Source of the DNA: Rhizobiales bacterium GAS188
Lineage (GTDB): Bacteria; Pseudomonadota; Alphaproteobacteria; Rhizobiales; Beijerinckiaceae
Assembly (NCBI GenBank): GCA_900104855.1
Contig: FNSS01000001.1
Span: 7,511,001-7,575,000, forward strand
Direction: 5' to 3'
DNA length: 64,000 nucleotides
The notes beneath the pieces are model-generated. The model was not told where the DNA came from, ran no database searches, and worked only from the letters and a program-made list of their open reading frames with translations. How positions within the stretch are numbered: the stretch's first letter is position 1; each line of letters opens with the position of its first letter. This document shows, piece after piece, positions 19,321-27,933 of this stretch. The translations under genes and the position numbers were made by a program.

Positions 19321-19781
19321 TGCTCGACCGCCTTGCGACGTAGCCATGCTTCATGACGCTGGCGCGTGTAGACACGCGGTTCTTCGCCCGCGGTCAGCCG
19401 GTTGTGGATGTGTCGCCAATGATCAGGCGCAGCGTCCGCCGGATGGATGCCGAGAGCCTCAACCGCATCAACAGCCTGCAGCACGCGCTCGACCTTCGGC
19501 CAACCCGAGAGGCGAAGGAGAATTTCGCCGCCAGGCCGCACATAAGGAACCGTCGAATACGGCTCGCCCCGCGCGACGGCACGGATGACGTCGATGCGCG
19601 ATGCCACCGTACCGAAGTCGTTGGATGCCCAACGGACGAAGGCAAAGACGCTGCCAGGCGTGAAGGAAACCTGGCGGCGCTGGCGGTCGAGGATCTGCTC
19701 TTGGGCGATCCGCCCGAAGCGGATCCGGTTCTCGATCCGCTTGGCGACGAAGACGAGCTCGACATGCGTGAGATCGCTCAT
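19317..19781 (-). CDS. DUF2840 protein of the transfer operon
   Basis: A 154-residue DUF2840 protein, a family found next to traF in alphaproteobacterial ICEs. It starts MSDLTHVELVFV and ends overlapping traF by 4 bp. Function unknown; constant linkage to traF suggests a role in transfer. In related elements a parA gene usually lies just upstream, but none is visible here. Confidence 0.8.
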   Translation of the reverse strand: MSDLTHVELVFVAKRIENRIRFGRIAQEQILDRQRRQVSFTPGSVFAFVRWASNDFGTVASRIDVIRAVARGEPYSTVPYVRPGGEILLRLSGWPKVERVLQAVDAVEALGIHPADAAPDHWRHIHNRLTAGEEPRVYTRQRHEAWLRRKAVEQ

Positions 19782-20040
19782 CGAGAGACCTCACCATTGA
19801 CGATGACTGGACAATTGGTTGTCGCAGTCAGCGTTAGCTTTGCGCGACCGGCTGTCAGCTTTGGCGACAGCTCTCTCTGCCGTATTCCGATTGCAGGAGC
19901 CGTAGTGCCAAGCGACACGCGTGCCGGCTTGTCCCCAGCCTCTGTGCAGCGCGCCTCCGTTAGAAAGAATCCGAAGGATTCTTTGTTAGTAAAGTTACGG
20001 GCGCGGAATTGCGTTGAGGGACAGCGAGTTGAGTGTGGTT
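19782..20040. other. Non-coding stretch where parA is expected
   Basis: Between DUF2840 and the iteron-like repeats I see no reading frame resembling ParA: no Walker A on either strand. The short reverse-strand frame that covers it has no recognisable content. With the repeats this makes a non-coding block of about 330 bp, which could be a replication or maintenance origin. Confidence 0.5.
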
Positions 20041-20042
20041 TT

Positions 20043-20106
20043 GGTCCCCGATAGCACGAGGATCGGGTCCCCGATGACACGATAGTCCCGGTCCCCGATA
20101 GCACGA
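20043..20106. repeat. Three iteron-like direct repeats beside repA
   Basis: Three 17-bp copies of GGTCCCCGAT(AG/GA)CACGA at 20043-20059, 20066-20082 and 20090-20106, spaced 23-24 bp (about two helical turns), ending 7 bp from the repA stop codon. Spacing and location fit binding sites for the RepA-like initiator and a plasmid-like origin used by the excised element; this role is inferred. Confidence 0.7.
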
Positions 20107-20112
20107 GCGAAT

Positions 20113-21009
20113 TCACAGCTTCTCCCCATCGGCATTGGCGGGTGGGAGATGCTCGGCGAGGCGCTCGAACGGATCGACGGGCAGCGGTGCGAAGGCGAGG
20201 CGCTCACTTCCTCTCAGGCCTCGCTCGATTGTGAGCGAGTAGCCCGGCAGCGTCTGCCGGCGGACGATCTCGCGCAGATCGAACGCAAAATGCTTGAGGG
20301 GCGAGAGGCTGCCGGATTTCGCGTGGAGATGCCGGAAATCGAAGCTCCAGCCGCCTGGCTGGCGCCCGCCATGCTTGCGTACCAGACGATAGAGCCAGCG
20401 CTCAAGACCGCCGGTCAGATTGAAATAGGCCCGGTCGATGGTGAGCACGAGCGCGTCGTCGAGGACGGCCGTGTAGAACCAGTCGGGCACGATGAGCTCG
20501 AGGCCGAGCGGGTGTCCGTGTGCATCGGCACGCTCCTTCCATTCGTTGATCCAGGAGAAGCGATGCAGACGCCGCTCGGCAGCCTGACGGATCGATGTGG
20601 CGATGGTCGTCGACTGCAACCGGTCGAGGCCAGCCTTCAATCGATGGTAGTCACGGACGCTCGTACCGCGCCTGACGAAGCTCAGGATTTCATAGGGAGT
20701 TGCAGCCATCAGACGCGAGGTGCGCAAGCCGGCATCGCGTGCTTCGACGATCTGAGAAGCGGCCCAGATCAGCACGTCGGCATCCCAGATGGTCGCCATG
20801 CCGTGATCGGGCGTCGCCTCGACGCGAATGGTGATGCCGCCCATACGGAAGTCGATCGGCCTCACACGCGGCGTCTTTGAGAGGCTGAAAAAGGGATAGG
20901 CCATGAGGTCCTGCGCATCGCGGGGAGCGAGATCGCCGGGAAGTGCGCGGAAGAGCTCGAGCTGCTCCTCGGCCGCGCGCCAGCGGTTGGATGGCATTGC
21001 GGGACGCAC
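20113..21009 (-). CDS. repA: Replication initiator protein A (RepA-like)
   Basis: A 298-residue protein of the replication initiator A family carried by alphaproteobacterial ICEs and plasmids. Recognisable blocks are LMAYPFFSLSK, the TPYEILSFVRRG segment and the LERWLYRLVRKHGG region near the DNA-binding part. It follows the rdfS-like gene by 3 bp. Iteron-like repeats lie directly after its stop, consistent with an origin nearby. It probably supports autonomous replication of the excised circle. Confidence 0.82.
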   Translation of the reverse strand: MRPAMPSNRWRAAEEQLELFRALPGDLAPRDAQDLMAYPFFSLSKTPRVRPIDFRMGGITIRVEATPDHGMATIWDADVLIWAASQIVEARDAGLRTSRLMAATPYEILSFVRRGTSVRDYHRLKAGLDRLQSTTIATSIRQAAERRLHRFSWINEWKERADAHGHPLGLELIVPDWFYTAVLDDALVLTIDRAYFNLTGGLERWLYRLVRKHGGRQPGGWSFDFRHLHAKSGSLSPLKHFAFDLREIVRRQTLPGYSLTIERGLRGSERLAFAPLPVDPFERLAEHLPPANADGEKL

Positions 21010-21012
21010 GCG

Positions 21013-21306
21013 TCAGCGCGATCGGTCGGCGCCGCCATGGGCATAGTTTGGCGCGGTAGCGACATGGCGCTTGGCAGGGAGGACCGTGCCTACGCCTGGA
21101 TCTGAGGTCGACTTCTTGGCGCCGAGATCGACCCAGGTCTTGAGATCATCGAGCGCATAGACGACACGCCCGCCGATCTTCCGATATTGCGGGCCGGTGC
21201 CGTAGGTGCGGTGCTTTTCGAGGGTTCGTCCCGAAAGACCAAGGAAGCGCGCGGCTTCAGGTGTGCGCAGAAAGCGCGGCGGAAAGCCGGCCATTGGATC
21301 GGGCAT
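21013..21306 (-). CDS. rdfS: Excisionase/recombination directionality factor, RdfS-like
   Basis: A 97-residue MerR/AlpA-type helix-turn-helix protein (RFLRTPEAARFLGLSGRTLEKHR, then the wing with YRKIGGRVVYALDDLKTWV). In ICEMlSymR7A the equivalent RdfS binds attP and pushes the integrase towards excision, and its gene is activated by FseA. Here too it lies directly after the fseA-like gene and before repA-traF-rlxS. No integrase is in this window, so its partner lies elsewhere. Confidence 0.8.
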   Translation of the reverse strand: MPDPMAGFPPRFLRTPEAARFLGLSGRTLEKHRTYGTGPQYRKIGGRVVYALDDLKTWVDLGAKKSTSDPGVGTVLPAKRHVATAPNYAHGGADRSR

Positions 21307-21452
21307 CGTCGGGCTCCGTGATCTTCGAGAGCGCGGCCGAATGCGGCGGCGCGTCGCGGATCACCCTGGCGGAGTGCGAGAGCGCAGAGGGATGCTGGAG
21401 ATGAGAGGGCGTGAATCCGGTACCCAGAGGGAAGATGCGACTATCCCCTGCC

Positions 21453-22308
21453 CTACGGATAATCGAGCAGATCCCGGTAGCCGCCGCGCATCAGCGCGAC
21501 ACCCGCATGCACCAGGCGGATGGTCCGATTGCGCAGATCATGGGTCTTCCAGCCGCGATCGGGGATGCGGGCGGCGCCAAACAAACCCTCCGCGATCGCT
21601 CTGTAGCTTGCACCCTCGAGCTTACCATCGAGTGCACGAAGGGAGAGGATGAGGCGCGTGCGGCGCTGCTTCGGAAGCGGTCTGAATTCAGGCCCAGCCG
21701 ATCGGTTGTTCAGCGCTCGCCACAGCCGTCGCGCAGCATGCGTGCGGCGCTCGAACCTGCCATCCATCGGCAGTACGGCGGCGAAGGGAACGCCCTCCTG
21801 CGGATCCTCGCGCAGCCAAAGACGATGGTCGACACCGCCTCTGCGCAAGATGCCGTGCAAGCCATCAGATGCCTGGCGGAACTCGGCGGCGGTCAAGCCG
21901 CGCGAGAAGATACCGTACGAGTTTGCGGCAAGCTCTGACGAAGCGGGAGCAAGAAAGACGACGCTCGACAGCGCCGACGGCGTCCAGAAGACTGGCTGCT
22001 CGAGCGCCGTGAGCCCTGGATCGGCCGCGAAATCGTAACCTCCAGCGCTGCGCGAACTCCTCGACCCTCACGGGTTGGAGGCTGTCCTCGCGAGCAAGAT
22101 TATCATGATCGCGCACGTAGTTTGGACTGCGCCGAAGGAACTCCCAGGCGAGGCTGGGAGCATCGAGATCTTGGATCGCTCGATAGGACTCCAGCGAACG
22201 CCAATCCACGCCAGACACGTCGCACACCTCGTACGCGCAGACACGCCGACCGCGACGTGCGGTTGTCGGTGAGAATGCAGAAAGAGCCTTTCGATTTGAA
22301 GGCCCCAT
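21453..22308 (-). CDS. fseA: FseA-like excision activator, two frames joined by +1 frameshift
   Basis: Two overlapping reverse-strand frames make one DUF6499-DUF2285 protein. The first (from 22308, or GTG 22218) encodes the N-terminal part with SLAWEFLRRSPNY and closes at 21865. The second, one base forward, carries the DUF2285 part (FWTPSALSSVVFLAP...) to 21453; its upstream stop at about 22068-22070 limits the switch to 22067-21865. A plausible slip site is TTT-C at 22032-22029, where tRNA-Phe can re-pair from UUU to UUC. In ICEMlSymR7A the homologous gene pair makes FseA by programmed +1 frameshifting and activates rdfS. Sequencing error is less likely given that precedent. Confidence 0.75.
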
Positions 22309-22356
22309 TTTGGCATCGCGTGATGCTCAATGGCGATCAGTCGCCGAGAAGCCCGA

Positions 22357-22635
22357 TCAGTTGGGGGGACCCCCGCGCAGAAGATGCCGATAACCGTGTG
22401 CGGTCATCCATTTGGCGCGCGCGAGGTGGGTCTGCCATGCGTTGCGTGCACGCTCGGGCTCCTGCTTGGGATCGATGTGGAGCACGACCGAAGCGACCTC
22501 CGTCCAATCAGCGCCATCAGCTTCTGCATCGAGCAGCCGCAAATAGGTGACGGCATGCTCCTGATCGTAGCTCGTGAGGGTATCGGATGTAGGCGCGATG
22601 TCAGCGAGCTGACGGTCTAACGGAGGCTTAGGCAT
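22357..22635 (-). CDS. qseM: QseM-like antiactivator (small DUF2285 protein)
   Basis: A 92-residue DUF2285-type protein (YLRLLDAEADGADW...AWQTHLARAKWMTAHGYRHLL). In ICEMlSymR7A, QseM binds TraR and the DUF2285 part of FseA and so holds excision off. It is next to fseA and divergent from the QseC-like repressor gene across 173 bp, exactly the qseM-qseC layout. The name rests on architecture and context. Confidence 0.72.
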   Translation of the reverse strand: MPKPPLDRQLADIAPTSDTLTSYDQEHAVTYLRLLDAEADGADWTEVASVVLHIDPKQEPERARNAWQTHLARAKWMTAHGYRHLLRGGPPN

Positions 22636-22808
22636 GGACTTTCACAGCTTTTGGCAACAGGAGAAAAAACTTCCGCAAAGCCGAGCTTGAATGGAGCATC
22701 TCGTTCAAGCGTGAGCAATCACCCGGAAGTTGCGGTTCCGCTCCCAGGGTCCACAATACATATTATAAGGGATAAACCTCAAAGTGTGTAGCTGGTCAAG
22801 TTCCGCGC
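22636..22808. promoter_or_regulatory. qseM-qseC intergenic control region
   Basis: Related motifs AACTTCCGC (22669-22677, +), CGGAAGTT (22724-22731, inverted) and AAGTTCCGC (22799-22807, +) flank both genes, and CGGAA/TTCCG forms a palindrome at 22724-22740. A TATTATAAG at about 22762 is a possible -10 for qseC. These look like paired operators for the XRE repressor, by analogy with QseC. Confidence 0.55.
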
Positions 22809-23078
22809 ATGGACATGCGCAGGCTGGTCGGCCGTAACTTTGCGAGGCTGCGACGGGAAAAAGGGTTCACTCAGGAGCAATTCGCTGAGATTTCTGGCAT
22901 GACACAGCAATATGTCAGCGATCTCGAACGCGGTCTCCGCAATCCGACAGTCGTGACTCTCTTTCACCTCGCGAGCGCTCTTGGCGTGAGCCATGTCGAT
23001 CTCGTCCTCCCCGACGATGAAGCGCGTCGAAGCACCGCGAACGTGCGGGCGAGCAAAACCCGGCAGGTTAGGCCCTAG
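22809..23078 (+). CDS. qseC: QseC-like XRE-family repressor
   Basis: An 89-residue helix-turn-helix protein of the XRE family (FARLRREKGFTQEQFAEISGM...YVSDLERGLRNPTVVTLFHLA), nearly all DNA-binding domain. In ICEMlSymR7A QseC represses qseM and itself through operators in the shared intergenic region. The ATG at 22809 abuts an operator-like motif and lacks a good ribosome-binding site; the second ATG at 22815 is possible. Confidence 0.75.
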   Translation: MDMRRLVGRNFARLRREKGFTQEQFAEISGMTQQYVSDLERGLRNPTVVTLFHLASALGVSHVDLVLPDDEARRSTANVRASKTRQVRP

Positions 23079-23254
23079 GCGATTTCGGTCACTCGTGATC
23101 TCATGACCAATTCGCGCCCAATTCCAGCCATTCACGAGTTTCGGTGCCCGTCTAGAAACCGGACGTTCGTTGAGATCGTAGCGCTCCGATGTGTGCTCCT
23201 TCCATACTCAGGAACGCCGAGCGCCTTCCGAAGGAACACGACTGGGAGGGGCTC

Positions 23255-23383
23255 TCACGGAGCTGCCGAACGAACGATCTGCTCATCGAGTTCCCAAGAA
23301 GGGGCGGCCCCCACCGGCCTGCGGGGATTAGGCTGGGGCGGTGCTTCTGGGTCGGATGGTCGCGACAAGATAATGCTACGCAT
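23255..23383 (-). pseudogene. Truncated copy of the SRAP-variant N-terminus
   Basis: Forty-two codons beginning MRSIILSRPSDPEAPP and ending EQIVRSAAP, then a stop. They align with residues 1-41 of the SRAP variant at 12727 (MRSTVLSRSSEPQSAPH...PQIVRSAAP), including the bases around the start and a GGGAGG ribosome-binding site. The rest of the SRAP domain is missing. It shows that the unusual leader is a genuine, recurring protein start. Confidence 0.7.
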
Positions 23384-23598
23384 GGCTCGGCCTCCCGAAT
23401 AGGCTATGGCTCTGCAGACCGAGCGGAACTCAAATGTTCGCCAGACTCGCCATGTGACTCCCCAGGGCACATCGCATACGGAATGACATCAAAGGCGTCC
23501 GGAGAAGCATCCGACGTCGTCCAGCAGGCCGGGTCTTTCGGCCCCTGGCGGACCATAACACAACAGTTTCATCGTTTGCTCTTTGCTCGAAGATGCCG
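23384..23598. other. Gap between transfer module and catabolic island
   Basis: Together with 23079-23254 this holds only the SRAP remnant. I see no insertion-sequence ends or RNA gene. It marks the junction between transfer genes and cargo. Confidence 0.4.
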
Positions 23599-24279
23599 TC
23601 AGCCGGCCGCCCAGGCTGTCTTCAACCGGGTATATTCGTGACGATAGAGACCAGCGTTTGCTGCGCGCAGGGCAGGATGAACGTTCAGCGAGGCACGTGC
23701 GCCCGCCAACGCTTCGACCGAACACGCTTCGACGAGAATGACCCAGCGGGCAGGTTGCTCGAAATCCTTGCGATCCTTGCTCTCTACAGTCTTGATGCCG
23801 GAGGCTTCGTCATCCCCCTTGAGAATATGCGTCCCCGTAACCTGTGGAAGCGTAGCGACCGTCATTGCGATCGATGCCAGTGTCTTTCGCTCGCTCTCTT
23901 CATCAGGAACGTCGAACCGCAAGGTAAGAAGCACGCCGCCCGAGCCAAGTCCGAAGCTCGCGACCACTCGTGCCAGCGAGCGGGATGTTGTTTTGAAATG
24001 AGCGGTGGCGCGTTTCGTCCAAGGGGTAGGTGCATTTAGTCGATTGAAATAGTCCACGCCTTGCGCAACCTGAAGGGTCTGTGTTTCGTACAAAGTGAAA
24101 AATTCGGGATGCGTTTCATCGTCGGCAGCACGATAGCGCCGCCCGCGAAGGAAGCCCGGTATGCCGACTCTCTCGGGGATGTGCTCGGAGAGATGCCAGG
24201 CGTAGAAATCCTCGCGACCCTCATCCGAGATTCCATTCCAAATCGCGATCGCTCCCTCGCCGGCCAACATGCGCATCAT
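23599..24279 (-). CDS. Dimeric alpha/beta-barrel (EthD-like) protein
   Basis: A 226-residue protein with two similar halves; the first contains YAWHLSEHIPERVGIPGFLRGRRY, a pattern seen in EthD-like dimeric ferredoxin-fold proteins of catabolic clusters. Start AAGGA-ATGATG overlaps the preceding stop. It is the last gene of the reverse-strand catabolic operon. No catalytic residue can be assigned; it may be an accessory or an isomerase-like enzyme. Confidence 0.55.
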   Translation of the reverse strand: MMRMLAGEGAIAIWNGISDEGREDFYAWHLSEHIPERVGIPGFLRGRRYRAADDETHPEFFTLYETQTLQVAQGVDYFNRLNAPTPWTKRATAHFKTTSRSLARVVASFGLGSGGVLLTLRFDVPDEESERKTLASIAMTVATLPQVTGTHILKGDDEASGIKTVESKDRKDFEQPARWVILVEACSVEALAGARASLNVHPALRAANAGLYRHEYTRLKTAWAAG

Positions 24280-25040
24280 TCCTTGTTTACGGGTTGAACT
24301 GATACGGCTAACATTGCGACCGGCGCGAAGCCCTCAAAGTGGGCTTCGACGTATTGTCCTGCCTTCGCCTGATGAACACCCGCGAAGGCGCCGGTCATGA
24401 TGATCTGATCGGGGTCCCAGCAAAGCCCACGCCGCGCGAGATGATTGGCGAGAAGCACGATTGCTTGCAGCGGATTCCCAATCGGATTCCCGCCGCGCTT
24501 TTCGACAATCGCCTCGCCGGCGGTGCTGAGAGAAATCCCAATCTGCGCCAGATCGAGGCCGTGCCAATCGGCGCGCGATGCTCCCAGCACAACGCCGCCG
24601 CTTCCGAGATTGTCCGCAACAAGCAAAGCACGCGGGGATTGAAATCCCTGCTCGGTCCTGCACGACAGAAGTTCGAAGGCCGCCAAGGCCTCACCGAGTG
24701 CCGGCAAGACATCGTCGATCACGTATTCGGTTCGCGAAACGACCGGCAGCCGATGCTTCACCTTGAACGCCAACTCGCACTCAAAGCCGTGTGACATCTG
24801 GGTTTCCAGCGGCACCTGGGCTCCTGATTGGAACACGGCATCGTCGAGGATTGGCGCCGAAATCACCTCGCCGTCGGGTGTCTGGGCAACTTTCCATCCG
24901 GCAATCCGTCGGCAGAGCAAAGCCCGAACGCAATCTTGAACGGCATACCCCTGCTCGACGCTGGGCAACTCCGCAAACCCGGCAGTCAGCTTTCCACCGC
25001 AACGGCGCGCCGTAATGAGGGCTTCAGCCAACTCTCTCAT
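24276..25040 (-). CDS. 2-keto-4-pentenoate hydratase/FAH-like enzyme
   Basis: A 254-residue member of the hydratase/decarboxylase branch of the fumarylacetoacetate hydrolase superfamily. Such enzymes hydrate 2-hydroxypenta-2,4-dienoate or act on related 2-keto acids with a divalent metal. Visible blocks: GWKVAQT near residue 48, the acidic FECELAFKV segment with metal-ligand glutamates, and NPLQAIVLLANHL. It overlaps both neighbours by 4 bp within the catabolic operon. It suggests that the pathway passes through a 2-keto acid. Confidence 0.75.
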   Translation of the reverse strand: MRELAEALITARRCGGKLTAGFAELPSVEQGYAVQDCVRALLCRRIAGWKVAQTPDGEVISAPILDDAVFQSGAQVPLETQMSHGFECELAFKVKHRLPVVSRTEYVIDDVLPALGEALAAFELLSCRTEQGFQSPRALLVADNLGSGGVVLGASRADWHGLDLAQIGISLSTAGEAIVEKRGGNPIGNPLQAIVLLANHLARRGLCWDPDQIIMTGAFAGVHQAKAGQYVEAHFEGFAPVAMLAVSVQPVNKE

Positions 25041-26044
25041 GTCAAGGCATTCAATTGCACGGGCATACCGTGGCCCGATGCCGACAGGTAGGCGGCCTCA
25101 ACGATCCTAAGGGCACGCGACGCATCGCGGAGCCCAGCGACAGGCGCCGATCCAGCGTGAACTTCCTCAAGAACACGCCGAACAAAAAGTGGATAATAGA
25201 CATCGGTTTCGAGGCGCGCGCGAATTCTTCGCGTATCAATTTGTCCGTCGGTTGACTTCGATCGGAGCAGGATTTGATCCTCTCCAGACGTGTAATAGGC
25301 ATCTGGAGATCTAATCGAGAAAGTAAATTCCCGCTGAATATCGTTGTCGCTTGGAAATATGTACCCGCATTCGAGGGTGCAGATACGGTTTTGCTTCGTT
25401 ACCATTCGCACGCTGATGAAGTCTTCAATGGACAGTCTGTTGATTTCTGATGATGACACCGCTGAAACCGACTCAATATCCTCCTGCGCAAGAAAAGAGA
25501 ACAAGTCGATGAAATGGACTCCAAGATTGAGCAATGGACCGCCGCCGGCAAGCTCGCGCTGAAGCATCCACGGCGTCCCCGCTACCTGGTAGCGCGATGG
25601 TGGCCCGGCGATGAAGCGGAAGCTGGCGAAATCAGGGCGCATTTTCGTGTGCCCGACGATGTCCAGCGTATCGCTCATGCGGAAGATCATAGGTACGGCG
25701 ACGTAGAGATTTTGTGCCTCAGCGCTGGCCACGAGCCGATCGACGTCGATCGCGCGGATACCGCACGGCTTCTCGATGGCAAACGGAACGCCGCGCGCAA
25801 TCAATGTTTCAGCCAGCGTAGGCATGTCGATGTGGCGGCCAAACACGAATGCAAAGTCGACGGCCTGCGCATCTAGAAGTCTGTCCAGATCGCGATAGAC
25901 CTCGCAGCCGAACCGCTTCGCCAAAGCTGGACCGGTCTTCTGAGCGCTGTCCGTGATACCGACGACGCGCAGGTTCGGACCCTCGAGTGCATCAAGATAG
26001 AGCGGCACGTGCCAATGCGTCGATTCGACGATCGCAATCCTCAT
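25037..26044 (-). CDS. Gfo/Idh/MocA-family oxidoreductase
   Basis: A 335-residue NAD(P)-dependent dehydrogenase with an N-terminal Rossmann domain (start MRIAIVESTHWH) and EKPCGIRAIDVDRLV, the EKP motif of the family with catalytic Lys. The glycine-rich loop is degenerate. The typical C-terminal alpha/beta domain follows. These enzymes oxidise sugars, cyclitols or their derivatives. Coupled to the next Gfo/Idh gene by a 4-bp overlap. Confidence 0.8.
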   Translation of the reverse strand: MRIAIVESTHWHVPLYLDALEGPNLRVVGITDSAQKTGPALAKRFGCEVYRDLDRLLDAQAVDFAFVFGRHIDMPTLAETLIARGVPFAIEKPCGIRAIDVDRLVASAEAQNLYVAVPMIFRMSDTLDIVGHTKMRPDFASFRFIAGPPSRYQVAGTPWMLQRELAGGGPLLNLGVHFIDLFSFLAQEDIESVSAVSSSEINRLSIEDFISVRMVTKQNRICTLECGYIFPSDNDIQREFTFSIRSPDAYYTSGEDQILLRSKSTDGQIDTRRIRARLETDVYYPLFVRRVLEEVHAGSAPVAGLRDASRALRIVEAAYLSASGHGMPVQLNALT

Positions 26045-27090
26045 TGCGCCACCTCTCCAATTTCAGAGGGGTCGATGGTCTTACCCAATGCGGCCGATCG
26101 TAAGATAGCAGCCGTTACCTGAAGACTGCGCCGTGCATCCTTTGCGCTGACCAGCGGCTCTTCTTGTTCGTCAATGACGCGGCAGAAATGCTGCAATTGA
26201 CGAGCATAGGCGTCCGCGGGCATCACCACGCGGCCTTCCCGACTGATTGGCCGTGTCCAACCGGCCTCTCCAGCGACGCGATATTTCCATAGATGCAGAT
26301 CCGGAAACTCAAGCGAGCCATCGCTGCCAAGAAAGCGGTAGGAGTTTTCGCGGCTCACCGGGAAATTGGGGTTCTCGCCGGAATTCGCATCCCATGACCA
26401 GGGCGATGGGCTGGCGTCGCAGCAGGTGATCGTGCCGAGCGCTCCGCTTTCAAAGTGTAAAAGGACCGCAGCGGTATCCTCGACTTCGTGCCCGCGCGCG
26501 GACCGACGGGCCGCCGCGGTAACCTTGACGATCTCCCCGCACATGAACCGCAGCAGATCAACGTCATGAACAAGATTGGTCAGGACGGGGCCAGCGCCAG
26601 CAACCCGCCGCCACTCCGGCTCGAAATAGCTGCGGGGTTTAAGGACGGCCCACAACACGTTGACCGCCAGTAACTGGCCAAGTTCGCTTGTCACAATATC
26701 GCGCGCTTCCTGCACGATGGGATTATGGCGGCGATGATGCCCAACCAGAATTTTCGCGCCCGTTGAATTGGCTGTCTCAATCAGCTCCGTCGCTTCAGCC
26801 GGGTGCTCGGTAATAGGCTTCTCGATCAACACCGCAATTCCACGTCGAATTGCAGTCAGAGCCACCTTGCAATGCAACGGCGTCGGCACCGCGACGATAA
26901 TCCCGTCGATGCGCTGAGCATCCAGCATGTCTTCCAGAGAGCGAAAGTGAGGCACGCCAAACTCGTGAGCGAGGCTCGCGGCGTCACTTGCCGGATCGGC
27001 AATACCGATGAGGGTCGTTGCGGGCTCATCGACGCAATATTGCACATGACGGCGACCGATCGCGCCCGCTCCTACGACGCCAATGCGCAC
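26041..27090 (-). CDS. Gfo/Idh/MocA-family oxidoreductase
   Basis: A 349-residue dehydrogenase starting at a GTG at 27088-27090 (RIGVVGAGAIGRRH), 19 bp after the SDR stop; a longer frame upstream overlaps that SDR. GAGAIG forms the cofactor loop and LIEKPITEHPAEA carries the EKP catalytic motif. Two such enzymes in a row suggest sequential oxidation, or oxidation and reduction, of a cyclic polyol or sugar. Confidence 0.82.
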   Translation of the reverse strand: MRIGVVGAGAIGRRHVQYCVDEPATTLIGIADPASDAASLAHEFGVPHFRSLEDMLDAQRIDGIIVAVPTPLHCKVALTAIRRGIAVLIEKPITEHPAEATELIETANSTGAKILVGHHRRHNPIVQEARDIVTSELGQLLAVNVLWAVLKPRSYFEPEWRRVAGAGPVLTNLVHDVDLLRFMCGEIVKVTAAARRSARGHEVEDTAAVLLHFESGALGTITCCDASPSPWSWDANSGENPNFPVSRENSYRFLGSDGSLEFPDLHLWKYRVAGEAGWTRPISREGRVVMPADAYARQLQHFCRVIDEQEEPLVSAKDARRSLQVTAAILRSAALGKTIDPSEIGEVAQ

Positions 27091-27109
27091 GGCTGTGCCG
27101 GTTGTCCGC

Positions 27110-27916
27110 TCAACCACCTGCGGACTCCGGCCAGGACGCGTCCGTCTTGCGGCGCGCGACGCTGGGAATCCGGTCCAGTACCGAAAGCGTGAGACCGCCA
27201 TCGATCATGATGTTTTCGCCAGTGATGTAGTGATTCTTCCGATCGATCAGGAACAAAACCGCGCGCGCCACGTCATCAGGCACGCCGATCCGCCGCAGCG
27301 GCACAATGGCTTCGCGCCGCCGGGCCACAGAATCGTCGCGGTAGATGGCTTGCGTCATCGGCGTCATGATCATGCCGGGCGAGACGCTGTTTACACGGAT
27401 ACCATGCTCGCCCCATTCGAGCGCCATTTGCTTGCACAGCATGATGAGCGCCGCCTTTGCGGCGCTATACGCCCCGGTTTGCCGGTGCGGATGCACCCCG
27501 GATTGCGACGAGATGCCGACGAAGGCGCCTTGGCTGGATTTCAAATGCGAAAATCCAGCCTTGGCCAGCAGCCAGCTTGCGCGGCATGTCAGCGCAAACA
27601 TATCGTCCCAAACCTGAAGGGACATCGCTTCTAGTGAGGTTGGATCAACCGCGCCAGCATTCGATACAATTGCATCAAGTCCCTTGAACTGTGCGGCGGC
27701 CGCATCCACGAGACGCTCAGGCGTCGATGGGTTTCGAAGGTCGCCCTCCATAACAAGTATCTTGCATCCCACGCTCTGGAATTCGGCGGCAAGCGCGTCA
27801 ACTTCTGCGCGCCTCTCACGTACGCACATTGCAATTGCGGAATCCGGCATACCGGCGATCTGGCGGCAGATGGCGCCGCCGATACCCTCGCTCACTCCGG
27901 TCACTAGCACGCGCAT
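27110..27916 (-). CDS. SDR-family oxidoreductase
   Basis: A 268-residue classical SDR: TGVSEGIGGAI cofactor loop near residue 6, NAGA, a Ser in GISSQSG and YSAAK at the active site. It is similar in arrangement to the SDR at 34339 across the island (both start MRVLV(T/S)G), so the two may act on related substrates. Third gene of the reverse-strand operon. Confidence 0.82.
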   Translation of the reverse strand: MRVLVTGVSEGIGGAICRQIAGMPDSAIAMCVRERRAEVDALAAEFQSVGCKILVMEGDLRNPSTPERLVDAAAAQFKGLDAIVSNAGAVDPTSLEAMSLQVWDDMFALTCRASWLLAKAGFSHLKSSQGAFVGISSQSGVHPHRQTGAYSAAKAALIMLCKQMALEWGEHGIRVNSVSPGMIMTPMTQAIYRDDSVARRREAIVPLRRIGVPDDVARAVLFLIDRKNHYITGENIMIDGGLTLSVLDRIPSVARRKTDASWPESAGG

Positions 27917-27933
27917 GAACGATACCCTTATGG

